This document shows, piece after piece, positions 10,395 to 23,509 of a stretch of 64,000 bases of DNA. Numbering within the stretch: position 1 is the stretch's first letter; each line of letters begins with the position of its first letter. Made by a program: the position numbers and the translations under genes. The stretch is from Branchiostoma floridae (Eukaryota; Chordata; Leptocardii; Amphioxiformes; Branchiostomatidae). The stretch is taken from contig NC_049988.1 of NCBI RefSeq assembly GCF_000003815.2, forward strand, positions 15,716,611 through 15,780,610, given 5' to 3'. Under the pieces are notes generated by a model. That model was not told the origin of the DNA. It was given only the letters and a program-made list of their open reading frames with translations, and made no database searches.

Positions 10395-12295
10395 GCTTGA
10401 ACGTCGTTGTCGTCAAGGTGAACGTGACCTTGAAGAACAAGGACATCACCCCTCTCCTGCTGAGCCTGAAGGACGGCGACGTGGACCTGCCGCCTAACGG
10501 CGATGACCTGTGCCGCTTCAAGCTGGACACGCCCCTGGACCAGATGACGGACGACGAGCTGCGTGAGAACATCGAGGAACTCTCGGGCTTCACCCCGGAG
10601 AACCTGCTGGAGCTGATCCAGATGCCGGCGACGCGCCAGAACGTGCTGGCCCTGGCTCACCTGATGATCCAGCGCGCCAACGAGGACCTGCCCGTCACCC
10701 CGGCGGCGCTGACACCAAAGGCCCGCTCACGGACGTCCTCACAGTCAAGTGGCACGGGCCAAGAGGTGGGTATGAAAAGGTCAGTATCGGACACTACCTG
10801 CGGTACGTATCTTATCCGCCGCCGGCCGCCTCGCCTCGGCTGGCGATCTCGTCTTGAACTAACCGCCAACCGTGTCTTCCACAGGGAAAAGGTCGCAAAT
10901 TTTCACGTATTCCTCAGATGAGCAAGACAGGTTTTCACTATTGCAAAGCTGTTATTAATGCCTGTGAACTCCTAGCAGACGTTTTGAAGCATTTTCATAG
11001 GGTAATTTGCCAGAAAAACTGGGTAGACGGAAAGGGGTTGCGGTCTTCTTTACCGGCATCTGCTTTGAGCTTGTTTGTCGTACTTTGTTCTTATGACTCC
11101 TTTGATGAGTATGTGTCAACTGTCAACTACAGCTTACTTTTGGGACACGCTGCCCAACGAATCGGTGACGTCAGTGAATCTTGTTTACACATGCTCATCC
11201 AATGCAACGTCATCAGAACAAATGTTTATCATCTGAGAACCTTTTGAAAACTTGAGACCTTTTCCTGTTACAAAATGCCGCTTACTAAACTTGTCAGACA
11301 TGCATTGAGTTACCATTTCTAAAGCAAGGTTTTGAAATGAGAAAGACCTTCCCTCGGATTTCTTTCTTTGACAAGGTGTGCATGAAATTAAATTACTTCT
11401 GATCATTTTTTTCCTTTTGTGTCAGAGCTAAGGAATGTGTTAATTCTTGAAAAGTACTTACCGTGGACGTGTCAATGTTTGGGGCTTTTGTTGGGTGCAC
11501 TTCTGGAGGTGGCGGTCTTACTGATTATTCTTTCATTTGTTATGATAATTAGAAATCCCGATTTAAGTTTTTCCCATAACTTGGTCAACATTGAAGCTAA
11601 ATATGAAGCACAAAATGGTGCATGTAATACTGCTTAAGTTTTGTTGTTGCTTTCTTTATAAAAGTGCAATCTACGATACAAAAGCACTTTTGTTGTATTA
11701 ATACGTTTCTTCAACGCTTGCATGATCTATTTCTTTGGATCACAGATTTGGTATCACACTTTTAAAATCAATTTGCACCAAAATCCTTATCGTTAAATCC
11801 AAGCCTTAAACACGGTGAATGAAAATTAGCGGTCTCCTAAACTTCGCAGCAACTTTCTTAAAACTCTTCACACTTATCTGTAGTTCTGTTTTCATTTCAC
11901 CGTCAATTGCTAAAGGAAGCAATGTCATTAGACATCTTTCAAAGCCAATGTAAATGTAGTTCTCAAAGTTTTGTATTTCTCTCTTCTGTTAACAGTTAAC
12001 CGGCCCGGAGCGGGCAGCCAGAGTGGGGAGGAAACTTGATTGGTTAGAGACAGCGTTGGAAGAGGCAGCTGTCAAACAAGCGTTAAACTGTGCAAGACTT
12101 TCAGCCTCCAAACCAGCAAAAGACTTTGACAGGGACAGCCTTTTGATCAGTTTAGAAAATCTGCAGGACGTCACGAAACAGTACCAACATCCGGAGTGGA
12201 GATATTACCAGGAAACATTGACGATAGCGAGACAAAGTATGTCGGACCCAAACCTTGGCAAGTTGGTTCTGGCGCTTATTGGAAAACCGAGTTAG
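10395..12295 (+). CDS. Alternative C-terminal cassette B of the integrin beta-like gene
   Basis: Two exons, 10395-10765 and 11996-12295 (stop TAG 12293-12295). The first again accepts phase 1, so exon 6357-6581 can join it directly, giving a visible protein of 733 residues. The protein is homologous to cassette A along its length: VNVTLKNKDITPLLLSL, DTPLDQM, SGFTPENLLEL, LMIQRANED and LGKLVLALIG match A in order. B lacks the intron that splits A after its first exon, and has an extra Ser/Thr-rich stretch (RSRTSSQSSGTGQE) before its only intron. Phase is 0 at the internal junctions of both cassettes, so an A-exon-2 to B-exon-2 hybrid would also stay in frame. Domain function is unknown. The order A-stop-B suggests alternative last exons made by tandem duplication. 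Confidence 0.7.
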
Positions 12296-13914
12296 CACAC
12301 ACATATACTTCATATATATGTATATGTCTAATTTAGACTAAAGCGTCGTTCAAAACGAGCGTCGTTTAAAAAGCACAACTTGAATAGAAAACGTAACAAA
12401 ATTCTGGATCAGATGACATTTGAAGCTACAAGGTGTATTTCGTTGAATACACTAAAACTTTGTGTACTAAATTTTATATCAGATGTCTTACTCGATAGAG
12501 AAAGCAATGATGAGACTTAAGAAAATTAGATACAGTACCAATTCTCTTAATGAATGTGCGATTGTTGGAATTTACACTATTTTTCAGCTAGTTGCAAACA
12601 GTATCGTTCTAGCTGTTCTTATGTACTGTTAGAAAAAAATCGATTTTATTGTTTAAATGAAGAATGCGCGCAATTTTGATCTTGAAAAAAAAGGAAAAGA
12701 GAGTAAATTTGAAAGGAGCTAGAGAGGTACTGAATGTTAGATTTACTACTGTCAAGTTAATATATTTATGCTTTAGAAGTATGGAGAAAACTTAGTACTG
12801 TTGGGCAAATTGGTGGTAGCGTAATTTCTAGCGAGTATATATTTGTAGGGTTGCCTTAGGGCAACGGTGTTTGCCATTTTTCACTGATTCCAATGTAGGG
12901 CGTTGGACAGTTTTAAGATGATTTGTTTGTGTTTTGAATTATTTGTGGCCCCGTGCAAGTTCAGATGCAAATGACAGCGTCTAAGTTATTATGGTGAGGT
13001 TATTGGCTTCAGTGCATTCAACCTTTCGATTGAATAAGACGTATTAAGAAGTAAAGTTACTGTAATTTATGTATGTATATTTGCTTACGTTTTGAATATT
13101 GGATTATTTGGGGTGAATGAAATAGGGTGCTACAGGAGCTGTAATATAAGTTGCAACAGCATCGTAAGCCTGGATGTGCAAAGTCTGTAAAGGTGGGGTC
13201 ACACATGCGTATACATTCAAGTCCTTTTGAGGTGCGTATGAAGCTTTTAGTCTCTACCAGGCTCCACAGGTCGCGGGGAAAATAGTACAAATTGAACAAA
13301 TATAGATACATAACATGCCAGATGAGTTAGCTGACCGAGAAGTATGGCTAGCGACCCAGCTAACTCGTCTGACATGTTACCTGTTTACGTTTGTCCAATT
13401 TCTATTATTTTTCCGACGACCTGTGAGGCCTGGTATAGGTAAATACTCCCATGAGCGCCTCATATATAAGCACGTGTGACCCCACCTTAACAGACGCCTT
13501 AGGTCAGCAATTACCTATAGTAGGGAAATGTGCAAGGCACTCTAACGTCCGTATCTGGCATTCCTTTTGATTGTGTCTGAAAGAGACTAGGGTTTGATAG
13601 GACGGTGATACCGTATCACGCACTTTAGTATCACAAAACAGAATCGTTGCTAAGTTAACAGTTTGCTCGACTGTTAGTTCAGCTTGTCGCTTATACGCTT
13701 ATCAACAGTAGTGGACACGGGTCGATATTGTACATTTGAAAATCCAACGAAGGAAATTATCAAGCTGGCTAAACATTTTCCCTTATTATACATTTACCAC
13801 AGTCTTTTTTTCCTTAATTCAACCATGCTGTAAGCACAAATCATGCTATACGATGCTTTCTTGTTTTAGATTTGAACATTAAGTCCTAGATATTGTTGGG
13901 GATTTTGTATTAAA
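12296..13914 (+). other. Probable 3'UTR of cassette B with candidate poly(A) signal
   Basis: After the stop at 12295 there is an AT-rich stretch without coding signal. ATTAAA at 13909-13914 is followed by a GT/T-rich stretch and is a candidate cleavage signal. A nested palindromic element occupies 13188-13490. The signal lies about 65 bases from the minus-strand signal of the peptide gene, so the two genes would be tail to tail. Confidence 0.4.
13188..13490. mobile_element. Nested palindromic MITE (copy b of TAGTCTCTACCAG family inside a second element)
   Basis: Outer arms AAGGTGGGGTCACACATGCG and its inverse at 13466-13489 enclose an inner pair: TCTCTACCAGGCTCCACAGG at 13251 and CCTGTGAGGCCTGGTATAGG near 13420-13440. 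The inner pair is related to the element at 27952-28138. There is no coding capacity. Confidence 0.75.
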
Positions 13915-13977
13915 TTATTTGAGGTCTCAAAAATGCACGGTGTCTGTTTCATTCATAGTTGTTCATTATTTCATTCG

Positions 13978-13983
13978 TTTATT
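13978..13983 (-). terminator. Candidate polyadenylation signal of the 14-15 kb peptide gene
   Basis: AATAAA on the minus strand, 370 bases beyond the TGA at 14353-14355. Confidence 0.45.
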
Positions 13984-14352
13984 GATGATCTAAAATACAT
14001 GGCAGCCCATCCACTACTTTTACATATATTATACTGGTTGACTACGGAACAAAAGTTCAATATCTTATGCCATTAGCTTTAGATAACAGTAAATGACTAA
14101 TGACAAAATTGCAATCGAACATGCACATATTCTGCAAACAGACCGGTACAGTACAGTTACTGTCAAAAAAGTTACAGTCATGAGACCACTAAGTTTTCAG
14201 ACTAAGCTTACAAAACACAACATTAGATCTGCAAACTTCCTAGCCAATGCGAAGCGTTTCTTTGCTCTATCATTTGTGTGACTACAAAAATATTCCTGCG
14301 TGACGTCATAGATCCGAAGGGCTCTTAGTGCTGTTGAATGCCGTCTTGCTCG

Positions 14353-15359
14353 TCACTGCAAAGAAAAGTAAAAAAAGTTTGATGATTGCATGTGCCAGAT
14401 CAAATGATGAGTAAAACAAGAGAACATTTATAATGTTGAGAACTTGACATTCTGTAAACGAATACTCTTTTGTGCACATACATGTATATGCTATAGTTGG
14501 GACATGAACAAACACATATTTTACGTAACAAGATATTAGAAATACTATTTCTTACTTCTAGTACTCACATAGCTTTTCCAGCACCAATACCAGCTCCCCT
14601 TGCTCCAGTCGATACAGATTGTGCGATACTTCTTCTTCTTGCCTCTTTTCTGAAGTTCCTCTCCCTTGGCGCTATAATCATAAGCCTCCGAATCGATGGG
14701 CAACTCATGTTCAACCGGTGCCATCTTCTTCGAGTAGTCGTCTCCTTGGTCATTGGCGAGGAAAGAGTCCTGAAAAGTTGAAAGTATTTTATCAGTGCCA
14801 GTGCCAATGATTGCTTCCTTCGAGATAAAAATAGTTCACAAGTTAGGGGCCTTGACCTTTGACATATCATCCACAATGCATGTCGCTACCATGCGTAAGC
14901 AGGAACTTGAACCTCGTTGTCTATGGAATCTCAAATAACTTTTAACCAATTTGCCCCTTTTTTTTGCTATTTTCAAGATCCTCTACAATACACACTCTAC
15001 ATAGATTCAAATAAACATTGACTTAATTGGGAAGTAAACTGCAACAGTTTTGAAACGCCTATTTTCAATTTTCTACTGAGGATGTTAACTTTCATATTAA
15101 ATGCGTGCATACGTTCTATTGTCACAGAGATATTTGAGCTAAGATTGTGCTAGAATTCAACATTAAAAGCCAGAGTGAGACTGTCTTTCAAATCTGAACT
15201 TACATCTTTGTCGTCCAATCGTTTGAGGAGATTTCGGAGGGCGGTCAGCCGATCCGGAGAACCGTAGGGCGCAGGCGCAGACTCCGCCGTTGGCAAGGCC
15301 AAACACGTCATTAATAGTGACGTCATGAGAAAGTAAACTGCGACATGTGTGTTGACCAT
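14353..15359 (-). CDS. Secreted loop-peptide precursor 1 (119 aa, unassigned family)
   Basis: Coding exons on the minus strand are 15359-15204, 14769-14569 and the stop codon alone at 14355-14353, with phase-0 GT-AG introns. A splice acceptor sits 6 bases before the ATG, so the 5'UTR is on another exon. Residues 1-28 form a signal peptide (hydrophobic YFLMTSLLMTCLAL, then ESAPAPYG). An acidic pro-region follows (RLTALRNLLKRLDDKD, then DDYSKKM and PIDSEAYDYS), then KR at 93-94 and GKKKK. The C-terminus carries Cys104 and Cys115 enclosing ten residues (CIDWSKGSWYWC) and ends WKSY. Size, leader and a C-terminal 12-residue disulphide ring recall somatostatin, urotensin and MCH precursors, but the ring sequence matches none that I know. 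The gene at 31.05-39.2 kb has the same structure. It probably encodes a hormone-like secreted peptide. Confidence 0.68.
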
Positions 15360-18300
15360 ATTTGTCTGAAATGCAAAAACAATGCAACAATGGTATAAGA
15401 TGCACGCTAGTTTCATTTATATAATGTTTCAACGTTATTCATGTTAAGTTAAGTATTTATCTATTAAAGTGGCACTGATAGAATAAGCTGTATAGATTGA
15501 GTGCAGTGCCAATCCTTGTTATTGTCCTGTATGATAATACAGTATGATAAAAAAATATGTCGAATGTCGGTTCTGCCATATACCCACTGAAAATCCGACC
15601 GGGCCTTTCTCACCAATGCCACTTCTCATGTCTTTCTCCAATCACTCTCTTAACACCGGATACCATATCACGAGCACCACAGCACAGCATATGGGCGTTC
15701 CTTATAACGGAATGACGTATGTGCCTTCTGTCAACGGACGAACCTACCAAAGCCATGATTTCAGTATTAATTAAAAAGCTATCAAAGACCTGAAAGTGAC
15801 GAATGGTTGAAACCCTACTTACATGTCAAATTTGTCCTAAAATTGCAGTCGGTTCTCCTGGTTGGATCAAAGAAACGAATCTTACTCTGCCAGCAAAATT
15901 TGACGTCTTTCCAAATATGATAAATGGAATGCCTACGGCATCAGAAACCGACTTAAGCGTCACATATGACCAAACGATCTCGTTCGACCTATTTTTCCAA
16001 AAAAAGCAATAAAACTCAATAACCAACTAAAGGTGTTATCAATCATGGTCTCGACGCTATTACCTTATGTACCGACATGACGTGAAGACGAGTAATACGT
16101 TGACGTAAGCTTAAGATGCCGCACGAGAAACTGACCTTTACACATGCAATTATATTATCATCGGTCATGTTTATTGGCTTAATGAAACGAACTTGAGTTT
16201 GGTTCTTTTAGTCCACTTTGACATTTCGAAAGGTGAGCAAGGAATTACAAAAGGTTTGAAATAGTTTTCGTCTCAAATGATGAACGTAGGCCTTTTTTAA
16301 CCCCTGGAGCAATAAAATGTCACTGAGAACAGTAAGAACGGTTGCGCTATACTGTAAATGAAACTAGCGTGGATTAAATGCCTTTTGACTATTTTTTACA
16401 TTTTACAACTGTAAGACAGGGATTGTCAGTTAACGTTCCTTCAAAACCTTCAAGTGCCAAACCTTATCATCTCTCTCATAAAGCAATAAAACCTAATAAG
16501 GAACAGAAACAAGATGTCATCCATCTTGAACCCAGCGTATTTCCCTGTTGGACGGGTTCATGTATAAATGACACCTACATCGACGAAGAACTCATAAAGC
16601 CACACGCCCCAGCTGACACGCTAAACCCCCAATCGATACCCATCAAATCTGACATACTTATATGACACGCAGCTCTTGGGTTGAAAAAATCCTATGTGAA
16701 TCTCAATCTCAATGAACGGATGTCAGATATATATTACCTGCTACATGTGTTAACCAGTGGACTTGGGTACAATATCGAGAGAAAGCGACAAGGTTACGTA
16801 TACGTTCGCGCACGCTTTCAGAAACTCGCGTACATATAACGAAAGGTAGAAAAGGCTTTGCTAGCCTGGGCATAGATCTAACACAGACGCTACGCGTCTT
16901 AAACTGGTGTCCAACATACCGTCGAATGACCCAGTGGCTAGCTAGTGGACACGGGATCAAGAGGCCACGGGTGTGATGCATGGTGTTTCTAGTTAGATGT
17001 TATCTCTTAGGAAATGGCACTTAATATGACTTTCCCCACTTCTCCAAGGTGTAAAAATGGGTACCTGTCTTCTGTTTGAGACGTAAAATGTGGTTGAAGG
17101 AGAGGGATGGGCTTCACCTTCCAATATCATGCCGTTGACACAATGCTCAAGAAGGCCATTGTACGACCGTTACCTTTTACCAACCTAACCCATTGCAGGT
17201 TGCCACGATTGCCGTGCAGATATGACATCTTCATGTAGCTCAATTTGGGACACCTGGGTGGCTTGGGTCTTGTCAGCATCAACTGTCATAGCACATGACA
17301 AGATTAGGGCTATGACATTTTGAAGACAAACTAAAACTCTTCGAGGTATAAGATCATTGATGTCTTGCTGCCAGGTTATTTCATATTTTCAAGGTAAATT
17401 TCACGGCACTTTTAATCCTCTTGTGAAGAATAGCATAGAGTGGGAAAAGCTTTTAAGTCTAAGCCGAGCTCGGCCAAAGTAAACTTTGATAATCTTATGA
17501 TCTAACAGTCTCGTCTTCCACATGAGAAATAAAAAGATAAAATCCAAGGGACCTAGACAAAAAGTATCTACTCACGTACCCGAGTCATTAGGTCAATGGT
17601 ACTGTATATACTTAGTAGCTTTATGAGACATTGTAATACATATATATGGATGGATTCACTGGTGATAAGATACGACTGTGACGTACCTTCCCGGGGTTTC
17701 AGTTTTGTAATGGTAATTTTAACCTCTTTTATCAACCGTTCAACTCTGCCCTGAATTTATATTAAAAAAATAATGGTTGCAACTTTTATTATACTTTGTT
17801 CTTCGCAAGTAGCAACAAGAAATCGAGGAACCTATACCCCCGTGACAAAATATTTCACAGCCATTTCTATTTCACATATCACTTGCATGCTCCCCTCCCG
17901 ATTATATGCCATCCTTCGGCTGGTTCCTGCCTTTTGGCTATGGGCCAGAGTTTACTTCCCGCCAGCCTGCAGAAGGAATTTTGACGAACGCCTGTTCAAC
18001 CAGTCTTCGAAGCTTCGGTTACATCTCAGCCAGGGAACAACCTTGGACCCGGACCAGTAGGAACACACATCAAGACAAACAGACTGAAAACAATACCTCC
18101 GTTTTCCCGGAGGTAATAACTGTTTTTGATACATTTCACTCCTTTTCCGTACCGACTTGTCCCTTTGCCTTATTCCTGTGTTCTCTCACGGGCCCAGATC
18201 TGCTTTTCTTCATCATGAGCATATTGCAGATTAGATAATTGGTCGCGGACGATACCCCGTTCTAGAAGGAACTAAAAGGGCATTTGTGCCATCGTCTGCT

Positions 18301-18499
18301 GTATACAATTACCTTAAGATATCCAGTGATATAATCCATCTTCCGGTAATATTCTGACAAATGCCAATGCCAAAGAGGCTTTTATACCAAGCAGATGAAG
18401 CATATTGCATTCACGGTGTCTTTCCGGCTCGGCTTGCTGTTCGTCCAGACCATCGCAGTGCTTGTTAGCACATACATGTAGCAAGTCTCCTTCCAGGGT

Positions 18500-18705
18500 A
18501 TATTTTCGTAGGGAGGAGTTGGCATCCCTACCCTTTAACGTGCTTGTCGCGTGTTGCCCTCCAAATGGTCCCTATTTTATGTCCCTTCCGAAAGATAGGT
18601 GCGGCCCCAACCAAGATGCCCTACCCAGTATTGAGCCGGAGTCTTCAAGTTATTAATTAGTTGCAACCAGCTCAACTGTGAGGCTGCTCCCGATGGAGCT
18701 AGAGG
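18500..18705 (-). mobile_element. tRNA-headed SINE, degraded
   Basis: The inverse of AGCTCAACTGTGAGGCTGCT matches the A-box region of the SINE at 45959. The body phrase TATGTCCCTTCCGAAAGATA matches the shared body of the other copies. Confidence 0.6.
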
Positions 18706-20313
18706 AAAATCCGTTCAATGCATGATTGGCGTTAATAAATTTTACGCTATCCTCTAATGTGCTTATTTGTAATTTATTGCCATGTCTGTTCTGTTTCCCT
18801 CATTGTCTTATTCTTTTGGTTCCGGTTCGGAATTTCAAGTGACCAGATGACCAAATAGTCCCTAAGAATAAGACGCAAGTCAGAGGTTTTCTCCATAGTT
18901 TTGGCTCTAGATTTTTCGGCTATCGCTTTAGAAGTCTATAATCTTTTATACTTCTCCAAATGCTTGTTGTTCGTAGCGTTTTATGGTGTCGGAGATTTGA
19001 TCGTGCGGCGAACACTTCCTGGTATTAGTGCGCGCGATAGCGGTAAAGCGTTTCGTCGCCTGATTACCCAAATCGTGCGTTCTATGTGCGTTTTGGGTGT
19101 TTTAGCGCCATCGGAGCTCGCGGAAAACGTATCGGATAACTTTTTTTCCTTTTTACTCAGTATACAGAAGAAGTCTTGACCTTCATTGCCATATCAGTCT
19201 TTATCCCAGGAAAACTCATTTTTTCCGTGTAGCGGCCTGTAAAAAATGGCCCCAAATTAGCAATTTTTGGATGAAAAGCTTATATTTTTGATGTTTTTTT
19301 ACCAAAAATAACATTTCTACAGAAAATGTCAAATGAGTCTGTCGGTCAGCGACAACACACACTTTTCTATCGGAAACATTGAATTATCCGAAAAACGATT
19401 TTTTGAGAAGCGCTAGTGCTTTTCTCAGAGACAGTCAAATCGGCCCCAAATCCTAAAAAAAACTCCGAACCGGAACCTTTTACGGGAATTTTAAAAATAG
19501 CGTAAGCAAGTCATTTCTACTCATGCCAGCCTTTATTCGTTTGGAAGTATCGAAGCGAACATAACTCGCATGAATTGATCGCAGAACTCATTTACGAAGA
19601 CAAGATCTGCCAAATCACACTCATGCACTTTAGCAGGGTAATTTGTAAGGGAGCTAACTAGGTTAAATCTGTATCAAATGTATCAGCCAAACGCCTTAGC
19701 TGCAATTAGCTGTCACTGTCGGCTGCACCCGATGAGTCCAGGGCGAAAGATCGAGACCTTGTGACACGCCGAAATGGAATTTTGGATAATCCTATTGAGG
19801 TCCCGTACTGAAAAAAAAATGGTCAAAGCGGTGGACCTCAGACTGAGAACGAAACATGGCAATTTTCAATTTAAGAGAGGGTGGCCTCACTACAAGCGTT
19901 TTCCCCAAGCACACTGCATGCATTACTCTACTCTTCGATCGTGAGAAGTGTGTTCGGATTCTTTAACGTTTGGCGCTTGAGGCTTTAGCCTGAAACCCCC
20001 TCATACATGGGCCGTCGCCTTTGTGTCGCCATCCTAAATGAAATGGCTTTACATGTCAGTATTTTTTAAAGTAAGGTTCAGAATACTTGTGAAAAATGTT
20101 TTCATTCTTTATGTTTGAAATACTTTTGCGTTCTTATATGTTGTCTAGCTATTTCGTCATACATAAAGTTTATCGGCGTACCTTGCACTAGATTATTCTT
20201 ACCTTCAGAGCTATTTGATCTTTGCTGGCACGTCTGTGCTTTATCTATTCTCAACAAATCTCTAACAGATACAGTCAAAGTCTCGTTCATCATGACCCTT
20301 TGTCAAGCTATGC

Positions 20314-20543
20314 AGTGATGTACCACAAGTTTTTTTATGAGATGACGTTCAAGTTCGGAAATATACGATCTTTTAAAGATAGGATGAACTTCCTGTTCAC
20401 CGGGTTTCTGAAACCTTTGTAAGATAAACGCAGTGATTGTACAACAAGTCATGAGATGATTTCAAAGTTTAGAAAAATATGACATAATAAAGATAAAATC
20501 AACCTCCTGTTCACCGTGTTTTTGAAACCTTTGTAAGATAAAC
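20314..20543. repeat. Tandem duplication, about 115-bp unit, two copies
   Basis: CAGTGATGTACCACAAG... and CAGTGATTGTACAACAAG... begin two copies. Both end CCTGTTCACCG, then TTTGTAAGATAAACG. Confidence 0.8.
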
Positions 20544-21389
20544 GTAGACTTCTACTGAAGGGCCACGGATCATGTCAAAAGCATATTGAAAATGAACTTC
20601 ACTTTGTTATGAAATGTTCTAGAGTATGATATTTTACGCAATAAGTTATTCGCATTTCTATATCTAGATACTAAGGGTTTCAAGATACTCGATACCAGAC
20701 GTAGATTCGACTATATCTTTAGATCCAACAGCTTTCATAACACTAAAATAGGTAAATACATAAGAGATTGCTTGGTAATTAGAAAGGATTATGGTACTCA
20801 CGTTTAGCCCCACCTAATTTTATGAAGGTTTTAGTTAACATATATTGTTTTTAATGGAATTCTACGACTTACTCCGTATCCCTATTTTATAGTTTATAGC
20901 TGACCGGACCATGCGAAAGTCACTGTACTTTTTGTCGTGTCAATGAAGCTTGCCTATCTCGATCTGTCTCATACATTAGAAATGAATAAAAAATGACATC
21001 ACGAAAACGCCTATGCACATAATCCAGTAAGGATAGTCTAATAAGCCTGGTCCCCTGACATCAATACATTATTGATGCCATCAGAGCATACCTGATGGAA
21101 ACTCAACTGGGCGTGAAAGAAAATCATCGGCCATGAAAAATCCGATATGACGCCTTTTCGTGCAGGTAATGATCCCCAACACATCGGGATTAGACGGCAA
21201 AATAATGGATGTGTTACTGCTCTTTCACGAGTTACCGCAAAATGGTGCTCACCGACAAAGGGGCAATTTAGATATAGAACACGAAGGATCGTAGTGCCAC
21301 TAGTGGAAATGACAAATTGTGAAAATCACGAGTGTGCGTTAGTAGAAGAACAACATATACTGCAGCAGCAAGTTCACTCCAATTACTTC

Positions 21390-21440
21390 TGTATCTGTAT
21401 CTATGTAGCCGGTATAACCGCCCTTCGGCGTAACACACCT
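21390..21440 (-). mobile_element. LINE 3' tail fragment, copy 2
   Basis: On the minus strand GTGTTACGCCGAAGGGCGG and TTATACCGGCTACATAGATA match the LINE end at 45660-45716. Confidence 0.6.
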
Positions 21441-23509
21441 TTGTTCTAAAACAAAGGAGCGATCTGTACAGCTGCATCCGCTGATGACCGACGTTTTGTA
21501 CAAGTACAAGCGCCTATTTTTGAGTGACGGGCTAGAGGTATCTTCATCAACGGTTAGATTTAAATATTAGTTTTAGTATGCAAGGTCTAGATGTTGGCAG
21601 ATCTTTCTGTGTAATATAACCTGTCAGTGTGTAATAAATCCTTCTGTGTAATTTCATAAACATATTGCAAGAAACCAATAAAAGCTATGGGACTTATAAT
21701 GATGATGATGATGCAATAAACCCATTTGGCGTAATTTGGCATGCAGGTACAATCTAACATTAAATGATTGTAGCATTGTCGTGTTAAGGCCTGTGTTCTT
21801 TTGTAGCACAATCATGTTCTTTGGGCATGAGACTGTAATGATTCTACTTATTTACACCGCAAAGCCAACTAGTTATTCACACCGCAAAATAGACGGATCC
21901 AACTGTTTGATGTCACAGGATTTCGCTTTTCTTTGCTGCCAGTCGGACGAAAGCTGCTGGTCAATATCTAGTGAATCATGTACAGTTCCTGCTATACAAC
22001 AAGCTGGTTGTACTCATTCATCTAAGACCTATTGCGTGACTCGGTCTAAATCTTAATAATCAAAATTCAGTTAGACTTTGTATATTTCCTAGCGTGTAGT
22101 AAGCCGGATCTACGTGCACAGGGATCAACTTGTAATCCTATTATCGTTTAGATGGGATCCACTCAATGGAATCTGCTTGTACGATCATCCATCTTGAAAC
22201 CGGACACACATTCTCTTACAAATTCATTGACCACCTTAAGCATTATCATGCTCAAACAGTGTGGAACAGTATCATGTATTAAAACAAGAGGGAAAAGACT
22301 GTCTAGAGTGGTGGGAGTGCGATTTTTCTAAAAAGTGATCGACAGTCTTGTGCTGCTTTAAAGGTCCGGGTCAGCTGATGGAGTCAAGGGGTCGCTGAAA
22401 TATTGTTTTCATAAAATACGTGAGAGAATATAGAGTGCGACCTGGTAATCTTGATGTTTTTAATAGCCCAAGGTCATCGCAGGCCAATAAATGTCTTGTT
22501 TCTTCTTCCCCAAAAATGAGAAGAGTAAAAGAAGAGGTGTGCATTAAGTACGTTGGAAAAGAGCCAAAATTGTGGAAAATTGCAGAGCAGGCCACGGGTG
22601 ACGGTGTAAACCCTAAAACTTGGAAGGAATTCAAATTGAAACAATCCACGAAAGTTTCTTTGAAATACATCTTTCTTTTACCCTTATTTCTCGACACAGG
22701 ATATGTTACTCGCGCTTAACAATAGTTAACAACATTTTTGCTCAAAGGGACCGCGCCCAATTTGCAGGCACACCCGCGTGGGGAGTAAAAAGAACTAAAG
22801 ATTCATGGATTTTTATTGATTCTCATCCCGAATGCACTTGTTCGTATGCGGGCAATTTCGGTCAGGGTTACCAATAGACACAAAACAACACAAAGAGAGC
22901 GGGTGCGTCAAAAGAGGGGGATATAATGCAGGCAATTGTTAAACGTCATCTGAAAATGACGTCTTCAAGATTAGTTTTCCGGTGGTATTTCCTCCGGGGA
23001 TTGTCGTTCTTAGAAACTGTCAAACAGGAGAAAGTAAAAATGACAAAGGCGTCGTAGATGAGGGTTAGGTCCTCACCTTTCTTCTTGCCTCCTTACCGTA
23101 TTGTAGTCACTTGCTGCGTTTACTAGTGCGCCTAGGTATGTGCGTGCCAGCCAAGTGCAATGCGGACATTGTGTTAGAGAACATTGCAAGAATTTGATAT
23201 CTGGTGGCTTTGTCCCGCTTTGTAGACATGCAGCATGTGATAACTCATGAACAAACACCCAAACATCTTTTGGTGTGAGGGATACCAATTTAGAGTTAGC
23301 TCTTTTTGTGCTTGTTTGTGACAGGTACTCGTTATGTTATCTATTGTCAACTTTTTGTATGTTTGGCATTGTCTCGATATGAGCCTGATGCAGTCCATCA
23401 AAAAACAGAATGATATACACGTCTTATACAGCTGCGGGATCCTAACTCTACCTCTGTGAAATACGACTCTTTATACGTCTAAAATAATATGCAACGGAAG
23501 TTGTCTGCA

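Noticed and set aside
14569-14876. Alternative frame of peptide exon 2 ending GIGAGKAM (calcitonin-like look)
   Set aside because: It needs a phase-2 donor, but exon 1 ends in phase 0. The phase-0 frame also has the acidic pro-region, dibasic site and the loop shared with the second gene.
15544-16665. Short plus-strand frames of 60-95 codons
   Set aside because: No splice context, no signal or domain, and ordinary lengths for AT-rich non-coding DNA.
21478-21560. CTGATGA...GACGTTTTG as another hammerhead
   Set aside because: Core GAAA and stem pairing are missing in either orientation.
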